Shown here: positions 4,894-9,467 of the stretch, one piece after another
Numbering within the stretch: the first letter of the stretch is position 1
Layout of the letters: each line of letters opens with the position of its first letter
Assembly (NCBI GenBank): GCA_003251995.1
Contig: QKDT01000389.1
Coordinates: 1 to 9,467, forward strand
Reading direction: 5' to 3'
Length of the DNA: 9,467 nucleotides
From: Desulfovibrio desulfuricans
GTDB taxonomy: Bacteria; Desulfobacterota; Desulfovibrionia; Desulfovibrionales; Desulfovibrionaceae
Notes under the pieces: generated by a model
The model's database searches: none
What the model was told of the DNA's origin: nothing
Seen by the model: the letters and a program-made list of their open reading frames with translations, nothing else
Made by a program: the position numbers and the translations under genes

Positions 4894-5652
4894 ATGATGG
4901 AAAACATTGATTACGACGCCATGGTATACCCCTGCCGGGGATTGTCTGCCCAGTGCGACAACCGGGGCAAATCCGCCCCGCGCGCTGCGAACCTGTGCGA
5001 GAGCTGCGAATCATACACCCGCGAGGCGGCAGGCTGGGCGCAGCGCCGCGAGGGTTGGGCAATGCCCCTCCATTTGGCATGCGTGGATGCGAGCCTGCGC
5101 GCTCTGGCTACCATGCCCTCAAACACTGGCCTCGTTTGCGATTTTTTCAGTGTGCTTGAAGAGGCTCTGCTGGCGCAGCAGAGTTTTAACGGCTTTGCGG
5201 GCCTGTCTCGGTACATTCATGCCCTCGCCGTTTCCGCGCCGCATGTAATTGGTGGCATCCTCACCGATGAGGATTGGGCCAGCATGCGCCGCTGCGGCGA
5301 CTGGTGCGGGCATACCCCGCATGTCTCCTGCGTAAAACCCTGCAATGCCGCCATGCGCGCCATGGTGCGCATGTTTTCCAGCGGCGGGCTGTGCGCTCTC
5401 TCCGTCGCCTGCGGCATAGTGGCAACCATCGCCGCAAACAGCCGTAAACGACAGGAAACCGAGGCGGCTATCCGCGATATTATGAGCCTCGCGCCCATGT
5501 CCTACGCCGTTTGGTGGGAGCACCGCCTGCGCGCCCGCTATGGCGTGCGCCCGCGCATCAGCGCTTGGGTTTCGGAGTCGATCAGGGCCACGCATGAACG
5601 GCCCGCAGCAAACATCATAGCCCAGCAAACCGCCGTCGAAGGGAGGGCGTAG
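4894..5652 (+). CDS. Cysteine-rich protein of unknown function (252 aa)
   Basis: AGGGGGA at 4881-4887 precedes the ATG at 4894; a second ATG follows at 4897. Two cysteine clusters are visible: C14, C21, C35 and C38 (ending LCESC), spaced like a zinc ribbon, and C134, C138, C146 and C150 with H140 and H143 (CGDWCGHTPHVSCVKPC). A fairly hydrophobic alanine-rich segment (residues 166-181, LCALSVACGIVATIAA) could be a buried helix or a weak membrane segment. I recognise no family. The last five residues, VEGRA, are encoded inside the first 26-bp repeat and are identical to the end of the next protein. The gene is GC-rich (81 of 120 bases in 5281-5400), unlike that next gene. Confidence 0.75.
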   Translation: MMENIDYDAMVYPCRGLSAQCDNRGKSAPRAANLCESCESYTREAAGWAQRREGWAMPLHLACVDASLRALATMPSNTGLVCDFFSVLEEALLAQQSFNGFAGLSRYIHALAVSAPHVIGGILTDEDWASMRRCGDWCGHTPHVSCVKPCNAAMRAMVRMFSSGGLCALSVACGIVATIAANSRKRQETEAAIRDIMSLAPMSYAVWWEHRLRARYGVRPRISAWVSESIRATHERPAANIIAQQTAVEGRA

Positions 5653-5658
5653 TCATGA
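5633..5658 (+). repeat. 26-bp perfect direct repeat, copy 1
   Basis: The repeat runs from CCGTCGAAGGGAGGGCG through TAGTCATGA. It encodes the VEGRA tail and stop of one gene, carries the Shine-Dalgarno, and includes the ATG of the next. Copy 2 at 5986-6011 is identical over 26 bases. The two copies bracket the zinc-ribbon gene, 353 bp apart. A shorter relative (GTAGTCATGA) occurs at 4159-4168. Confidence 0.95.
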
Positions 5659-6005
5659 GCATGTTAGCGTTTTCCTGTGATGGTTATGATGATGTTTTCG
5701 AGTCTTTGCCAACAGCAACACCCCGTAAATGTGCTAGCTGTGGGAGGATTATCGCTGTTGGTTCTGATTGCTTACGCATATATCGCTGGCGCAATCCGCT
5801 CACGGACTCTGAAAAAAAGAAGTTCGGGGATCTCATTGCACTGTCTAGTAGATATTATTGCCCGGAGTGTGGAGAAATATTTTTAAACCTTAACGCGATA
5901 GGCTGGTGTGTAAAGCTTGGTGATATGCGTGAGGCTCTGCGCCAATATTGGAATATGACAGGGTTTGACCCCAATAAGTATTTACCCGTCGAAGGGAGGG
6001 CGTAG
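5655..6005 (+). CDS. Zinc-ribbon-type small phage protein in an AT-rich cassette (116 aa)
   Basis: CXXC pairs C26/C29 (RKCASCGRII) and C69/C72 (YYCPECGEIF) are 40 residues apart, with C39 and C85 also present. This suggests a treble-clef or zinc-ribbon fold, similar in pattern to uncharacterised phage proteins that end in a WCV..GDMREALRQYW-like helix. A DNA- or protein-binding role is possible but not shown. The gene is clearly AT-richer than its neighbours: 112 of 240 bases are G or C in 5701-5940, against 81 of 120 in 5281-5400. It is flanked by perfect 26-bp direct repeats covering its start and the next gene's start. Its last residues VEGRA duplicate those of the preceding protein. I read it as a recently inserted single-gene cassette. 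Confidence 0.85.
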   Translation: MSMLAFSCDGYDDVFESLPTATPRKCASCGRIIAVGSDCLRIYRWRNPLTDSEKKKFGDLIALSSRYYCPECGEIFLNLNAIGWCVKLGDMREALRQYWNMTGFDPNKYLPVEGRA

Positions 6006-6011
6006 TCATGA
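5986..6011 (+). repeat. 26-bp perfect direct repeat, copy 2
   Basis: Identical to 5633-5658. It encodes the VEGRA tail and stop of the zinc-ribbon gene and the Shine-Dalgarno and ATG of the MazG-like gene. Recombination with copy 1 would delete 353 bp and leave an intact junction between the 252-aa gene and the MazG-like gene. Confidence 0.95.
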
Positions 6012-6292
6012 CCTCCGCACAGGATAAAATAATCACTGATGCGCTGGACGTGTTCGGCCCGGACCACCAGATTGATAAATGCATCGAGGAGTGCGGCGAG
6101 CTGATCGCGGCATTGACCAGATACCGCGATGGACGCGCAATGGTTGAGGATGTGGTGGACGAACTTGCAGACGTGGGGATTATGTTGCGACAGATGCGCA
6201 AAGCGTTTGGCCCCTGGCGTGTTGCACGCCGCACTGATGCTAAAATGGAACGTCTCGCGGCTTTGACCGCAGAACGCAAGGGGGGCAAATAG
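6008..6292 (+). CDS. MazG-like nucleotide pyrophosphohydrolase (94 aa)
   Basis: This small all-helical protein carries the metal-binding signature of the MazG/dUTPase-like all-alpha NTP pyrophosphatase superfamily: E28-X2-E31 (IEECGELIAAL) and, 20 residues on, E52-X2-D55 (VVDELADVGIML). These enzymes hydrolyse nucleoside triphosphates to monophosphate and pyrophosphate with Mg2+. Phage members adjust or clean the nucleotide pool or act on alarmones; the substrate here cannot be told. The length suits a single-domain phage MazG. The start is set by GGGAGGG within the 26-bp repeat. Two bases separate its stop from the radical-SAM-like gene, so the two are surely co-transcribed. R-rich residues near 71-75 may contact phosphate. 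Confidence 0.85.
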   Translation: MTSAQDKIITDALDVFGPDHQIDKCIEECGELIAALTRYRDGRAMVEDVVDELADVGIMLRQMRKAFGPWRVARRTDAKMERLAALTAERKGGK

Positions 6293-6294
6293 CC

Positions 6295-7326
6295 ATGAGC
6301 GCCACAAAAATTGAATGGGCCGACATTACCATCAACCCCACGCGGGGCTGCTCCCATTGTTCCCCTGGCTGTGATAACTGCTATGCAGAGCGCTTTGCCG
6401 CGCGCCTGGCGCTTAATCCAAAATCTGGCAAAGCCTACGCCGGGCTTGTGGACTTTAAAGGAAAGTGGACGGGCAGGGTCAGCGACTACGATCTTTCTGT
6501 GTTCGACAAGCTTCCCAAAATTCCGAAACGTATTTTTGTGGGCAGCATGACTGACCTGTTTTTCAGCGGGGTGAATGACATTCCCCGGCAGTCAATAACA
6601 ACGGTTAGCGGTGAAACATTTGAATTTGCGCCCGGCACTCTGCAAGCGCGTCTTGCCATGATCCTCATAGAGATTGGCAAACACCCGCAGCATACGTTTA
6701 TGTTTTTGACCAAACGACCCGCAGCCATGCGCGAGATTATGTTGCTGATGCTTAACCGGCCCCTGCCGAATCTGTGGCTTGGCGTGACCGTGTGCAATCA
6801 GGAAGAGGCCCACGCAAAAATTCCCGCGCTGCTGGCAACGCCTGCCGCAAAAAGATTCGTTAGCATTGAGCCGATGCTTGGCCCTGTGGATTTGACTTCT
6901 ATCGACTATTTAGAAGGTCAGATAGAAGGTGCCGACGAATCAGGAATGCTTGACGCGCTGCGCGGCCTGACGATGGACGATGCCCCAACTCATCCTGCCC
7001 TCGACTGGGTAATCTGCGGTGGCGAAACCGGCCCCAGTGCGCGCCCCATGCATCCCGATTGGGTGTGCGGCCTGCGCGACCAGTGCAAGGACGCCGAAGT
7101 GCCGTTTTTCTTCAAAAGCTGGGGCGAGTGGACGCCATCTTTTTATCAACAAGATGGCGGATACAGGGTGGGGGGAGATGTTCAAATAGCGCACGGTGCT
7201 TGGCGCAAGCGGCATGTTTTCCCTGAAAGCCCTGAAATCCGTATGTATTGCGTCGGTAAAAAGCGCTCAGGCCGCCTTCTGGATGGACAGGAACACAACG
7301 AAATACCGGGGGCGTCCAATGTCTAA
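6295..7326 (+). CDS. Phage Gp37/Gp68 family protein (DUF5131) with radical-SAM CX3CX2C motif
   Basis: Family marks are clear along the 343 residues: KIEWADITINPTRGC near the start, CSPGCDNCYAERFA (22-35), IFVGSMTDLFF (about 81-91), FLTKRP (about 136-141), the WLGVTV block, GGETGPSARPMHPDW (242-256) and FFFKSWGEW (about 271-279). C22-X3-C26-X2-C29 is the canonical pattern that binds the 4Fe-4S cluster of radical-SAM enzymes, so a radical modification of a nucleotide, nucleic acid or protein is plausible. The substrate of this widespread phage family is not known to me. The three-Cys-motif partner protein often paired with it is not seen. Its end overlaps the next gene by eight bases (ATGTCTAA). 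Family assignment firm, chemistry inferred. Confidence 0.92.
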   Translation: MSATKIEWADITINPTRGCSHCSPGCDNCYAERFAARLALNPKSGKAYAGLVDFKGKWTGRVSDYDLSVFDKLPKIPKRIFVGSMTDLFFSGVNDIPRQSITTVSGETFEFAPGTLQARLAMILIEIGKHPQHTFMFLTKRPAAMREIMLLMLNRPLPNLWLGVTVCNQEEAHAKIPALLATPAAKRFVSIEPMLGPVDLTSIDYLEGQIEGADESGMLDALRGLTMDDAPTHPALDWVICGGETGPSARPMHPDWVCGLRDQCKDAEVPFFFKSWGEWTPSFYQQDGGYRVGGDVQIAHGAWRKRHVFPESPEIRMYCVGKKRSGRLLDGQEHNEIPGASNV

Positions 7327-7750
7327 ACATTTTTGCCCGCGAGCTGGCGCTGTGATCTGCAGCCATGATTGCCCAATTAAAATTCTGGCAACATCCCTCC
7401 CGTCTGATCTGGAAACCTGCCAGCGCTGCGAGCATGGTCTGGCGTTGATGGAGACTGTGACAGGGTGCTATCCCCGACGGGTTGAAACTCGCATTGACGA
7501 CACCATTCTGACCGCTGCCGGTCGCGTACTGCCCCTGACTCTCGGCTACGTGCTGCCGCGCTATCCCAGCCAAAAAATGCACGGCGTGCGATTTTTGGCA
7601 ATGGTGGCTGAAAACAAATTTGGCTATCGCGGATCCGCAGAGGCGATCAGCGAGGTTGCCAGATCCATTGGACTGCACGTCACCCAGCGCAAGGGCCTGC
7701 CCTACGTGCGCGTAGACAGTAATTTTCGCCATCTCGCGGAATTGGCGTAG
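7319..7750 (+). CDS. Cysteine-rich protein of unknown function (143 aa)
   Basis: The start is the ATG at 7319, which overlaps the end of the Gp37/Gp68 gene and follows GGGGG (7309-7312 region); longer in-frame starts lie deep inside that gene. Five cysteines sit in the first 37 residues (C6, C14, C18, C34, C37: CPRAGAVICSHDC and CQRC) and probably hold zinc. The C-terminal half (FGYRGSAEAISEVARSIGLHVTQRKGLPYVRV) looks like two helices followed by a strand, compatible with a small winged-helix or regulator fold. I recognise no family. Translational overlap suggests it works with, or is made in proportion to, the radical-SAM-like protein. Confidence 0.75.
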   Translation: MSKHFCPRAGAVICSHDCPIKILATSLPSDLETCQRCEHGLALMETVTGCYPRRVETRIDDTILTAAGRVLPLTLGYVLPRYPSQKMHGVRFLAMVAENKFGYRGSAEAISEVARSIGLHVTQRKGLPYVRVDSNFRHLAELA

Positions 7751-7761
7751 GGGGGTGGGTT

Positions 7762-8484
7762 ATGGGATGCGATAAAATAGGCATGTGCTTTAATGATGCG
7801 ATGGTGCGGGCCATCCTTGACGGAAAAAAAACACAAACGCGCAGGCCTTTGCGTGTGCAGCCGCCAGATTGGGCTAGCGTCGTATTGCATTGCTGGCACG
7901 GCGGGTCTTTTGGGTGGACTGAGCCGGAACAGGACGATCAACGACTCTTGCGCCAGTGGCCTGTTGATAAGCAGGGAGAACTTTGCGGGCTACCAGCGCC
8001 CGGTCAACCCAATTATACGCGCGTATGGGTGCGCGAGGCCTACCGGGTGCAAGAATTTTCTTTTGAACATGACTTGTGGTGCCGTGTGCAGTACAGGGAG
8101 GACGGTTCAGAGCGCGTAATCAAGGGCGCTAAGGGTGCCCTGTATGTCAATGCAAAAAATCCGCGCGCATGGAAGCCCTCAATACACATGCCTCGCGCAT
8201 TTTGCCGCCAAGAGCTTCTAATTACAGACATTCGGACATACAGGGTACAAGAGATCACAGAAAAAGACGCTATTTCAGAAGGCATAGAGCCGATAGACCA
8301 TGTACATGGCGAACCTGTTTTCAAAGACCATTTTGAAGACGGTTACTATGCCTATTCCGCTGTAGAGTCGTTTAAATCGCTATGGGATCGGATATATGGA
8401 TTCGGTTCACCTAACTCATGGTCGGCTAACCCCTGGGTGTGGGCCATTGAGTTTTGCAAGGTCGACAACGCAGCGCAGATATAG
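7762..8484 (+). CDS. ASCH-domain-like phage protein (240 aa)
   Basis: The N-terminal signature DAMVRAILDGKKTQTRRPL (residues 12-30), then RVWVREAYRV (about 88-97), and WKPSIHMPRAFCRQELLITDIRTYRVQEITEKDAISEGI (about 137-175), ending WVWAIEF, is the pattern of ASCH/PUA-like phage proteins. Some databases call these phage morphogenetic proteins, a label I doubt given the early-gene location. ASCH domains bind RNA or modified nucleobases, and a few relatives are N4-acetylcytidine hydrolases or nucleases; the activity here is unknown. The ATG at 7762 follows a G-rich run (7750-7759) with very short spacing; ATG at 7783 is an alternative. No signal peptide or membrane segment is seen. Confidence 0.8.
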   Translation: MGCDKIGMCFNDAMVRAILDGKKTQTRRPLRVQPPDWASVVLHCWHGGSFGWTEPEQDDQRLLRQWPVDKQGELCGLPAPGQPNYTRVWVREAYRVQEFSFEHDLWCRVQYREDGSERVIKGAKGALYVNAKNPRAWKPSIHMPRAFCRQELLITDIRTYRVQEITEKDAISEGIEPIDHVHGEPVFKDHFEDGYYAYSAVESFKSLWDRIYGFGSPNSWSANPWVWAIEFCKVDNAAQI

Positions 8485-8496
8485 ACGGGGGAAAAT

Positions 8497-8817
8497 ATGA
8501 CCCAGATTGCGGAACAAATCCAGATCATAACCACGCCGGACAATCTCAAGGCGGTGTTGGCGTCACTACTGGGCGAGTGTCCATCTGTGCAGCTCCCGCC
8601 CGAGGTTGTTGAGCTTGAGGTGCTCAAACGCCGCGAGTACCTCACAACCGAGGAGGTGGCGAAACTCTACCCGCTCAACGCCCACACTCTGCGCAAACGC
8701 CGCATGAACGGCGAGGGGCCTGCATACTCCAAAGACGGGGCAAATATTGTGTACAGTCATGCGGCTATTCGGAAATATCTTGAGTCGCGGAGGCAGAAAA
8801 CTAATGACCAGCCGTAG
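8497..8817 (+). CDS. Excisionase-like helix-turn-helix protein
   Basis: This 106-aa protein has a MerR/AlpA-type HTH_17 domain at residues 48-97: YLTTEEVAKLYPLNAHTLRKRRMNGEGP, then YSHAAIRKYLESRR. That is the form of excisionases and recombination directionality factors. A helical N-terminal extension of about 45 residues is not usual for minimal excisionases. GGGGGA at 8487-8492 lies before the ATG at 8497. It is the last gene of the early operon, and its 3' end overlaps the convergent integrase by 17 bases. The expected role is to bind beside the attachment site and steer the integrase to excision. It could instead be an AlpA-type activator of int. Confidence 0.8.
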   Translation: MTQIAEQIQIITTPDNLKAVLASLLGECPSVQLPPEVVELEVLKRREYLTTEEVAKLYPLNAHTLRKRRMNGEGPAYSKDGANIVYSHAAIRKYLESRRQKTNDQP

Positions 8818-9467
8818 CCGTGTTTTTCGCCGCGCCTGCTCGCATGATCTCGCCGATTTTGGACGCGGCATCATGCTTTGTATCCGGGCACAAATGGCTA
8901 TACCGTTTGGTCATTTGGGTTGTGTTGTGCCCCACCAGCTCCCCAATGGTGAACAACGGAACGCCAGCCATAGCCAGCCACGAGCAGTAAGTGTGCCGCA
9001 GGGTGTGAAAAACGACTTTGTGTCGGCTATCGGTGATCCCTTTGTTCAGCTCGCAATCTTCGACCGCACGGCAGAAACTTTCGTCGGAGTCGGAGCTTAT
9101 CTCCGCGTAAGGGCCTCCGCCACGGCGCGTAAAGAGCAGCCCGTCGGGAGATGCTGGCACGTGCGCTTTCAGCAATTCCTCGGCCTCGGCGGTCATGGGT
9201 ACCACGCGGCTGCCCGTTTTTGCGTTTTTAATCAGGATGCGACCAGACCCGAAGTCAAGGTGCTCGCCGCGCAGCTTGAGCACCTCCCCCTTGCGCATGC
9301 CTGTGTACAGCGAGAGGCTTGCAATAGCATGCCAAGTGGTACTCCTTGCCTTGAGGGCTTCCAGGAGCTTGACGGCCTCATCCTGCGTCAAAAAACGGGT
9401 GCGGGCGTTGTCGAGCTTGGGCATAACAAGGCCATCGGTGGGAATTGCTCCCTCATAGAGGCCCCAG
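8801..9467 (-). CDS. Tyrosine recombinase integrase (partial, N-terminus beyond the right edge)
   Basis: The frame stays open upstream of the ATG at 9424 to the right edge (residues WGLYEGAIPTDGLV precede it), so that ATG is internal and the N-terminal SAM-like and arm-binding parts lie outside the window. The catalytic domain is complete. Counting from the 9424 Met it contains R44 (TGMRKGE), K69 (AKTG), H140 and R143 (HTLRHTYCSWL), H166 (LVGH) and nucleophile Y175 (KRYSHL). It should catalyse site-specific integration and excision through a 3'-phosphotyrosine intermediate. The gene opposes the early operon and overlaps the excisionase-like gene by 17 bases, leaving no room for attP at its 3' end; the att site should lie beyond its 5' end, outside the window. 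Confidence 0.95.
   Translation of the reverse strand, partial: WGLYEGAIPTDGLVMPKLDNARTRFLTQDEAVKLLEALKARSTTWHAIASLSLYTGMRKGEVLKLRGEHLDFGSGRILIKNAKTGSRVVPMTAEAEELLKAHVPASPDGLLFTRRGGGPYAEISSDSDESFCRAVEDCELNKGITDSRHKVVFHTLRHTYCSWLAMAGVPLFTIGELVGHNTTQMTKRYSHLCPDTKHDAASKIGEIMRAGAAKNTATAGH

Noticed and set aside
4187..5080. A 297-codon open frame on the minus strand.
   Set aside because: It lies antisense to two well-signalled plus-strand genes, has no Shine-Dalgarno or domain pattern, and its composition is that of a reverse-complement shadow.
5119..5628. A 169-codon minus-strand open frame.
   Set aside because: It is antisense to the 252-aa cysteine-rich gene, is rich in Ala, Gly and His, has no start signal and no recognisable domain.
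1..9467. CRISPR arrays, insertion sequences and tRNA genes.
   Set aside because: No regularly spaced repeats, no transposase and no cloverleaf with a conserved TTC loop were seen; the only repeats are the two pairs described and the operators.

Overview
The window reads as the regulatory and early region of a temperate phage or prophage in a moderately GC-rich Gram-negative host. Protein style (S24-type repressor, CII/CP76-type regulator, Gp37/Gp68 protein, tyrosine integrase) looks most like phages of Desulfovibrio and relatives. That host assignment is an inference from recognition, not something the sequence proves. There is no rRNA, no CRISPR array, no tRNA I could fold, and no stretch over 300 bases without a gene.

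Layout. (1) Positions 1-1105: the end of a rightward, tightly packed operon: the tail of an unknown gene, a small acidic protein, a ribbon-helix-helix protein with an AT-hook-like patch, and an exported staphylococcal-nuclease-type enzyme. (2) Positions 1106-2700: a leftward two-gene operon, the S24-family phage repressor followed, with a 1-base overlap, by a secreted protein of unknown function. Its stop codon directly abuts the nuclease stop codon. (3) Positions 2701-2783: the lysis/lysogeny switch, with two near-identical 17-bp operators whose centres lie 31 bp apart. (4) Positions 2784-8817: a rightward early operon: Cro-like protein, CII-like regulator, four small or cysteine-rich unknowns, a zinc-ribbon protein, a MazG-like pyrophosphohydrolase, a Gp37/Gp68 protein with a radical-SAM CX3CX2C motif, a cysteine-rich unknown, an ASCH-like protein and an excisionase-like HTH protein. 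(5) Positions 8801-9467: a leftward tyrosine integrase, convergent with the early operon and cut by the right edge.

How it works together. The repressor would hold the two operators and silence the early operon while being co-expressed with the secreted protein, which is therefore a lysogenic-conversion candidate. On induction, Cro and CII tune the switch and the early genes are made.

The most notable structure is outside the standard genes. Two single genes of the early operon are each bracketed by direct repeats placed on their start signals. The 84-aa gene (3666-3920) lies between two copies of an A-tract/hairpin/CCCCTCACG/Shine-Dalgarno leader. The AT-rich zinc-ribbon gene (5655-6005) lies between two perfect 26-bp repeats. 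Both look like exchangeable one-gene cassettes. The hairpins are also better intrinsic terminators on the minus strand than on the plus strand, so they may punctuate antisense transcription across the early operon.
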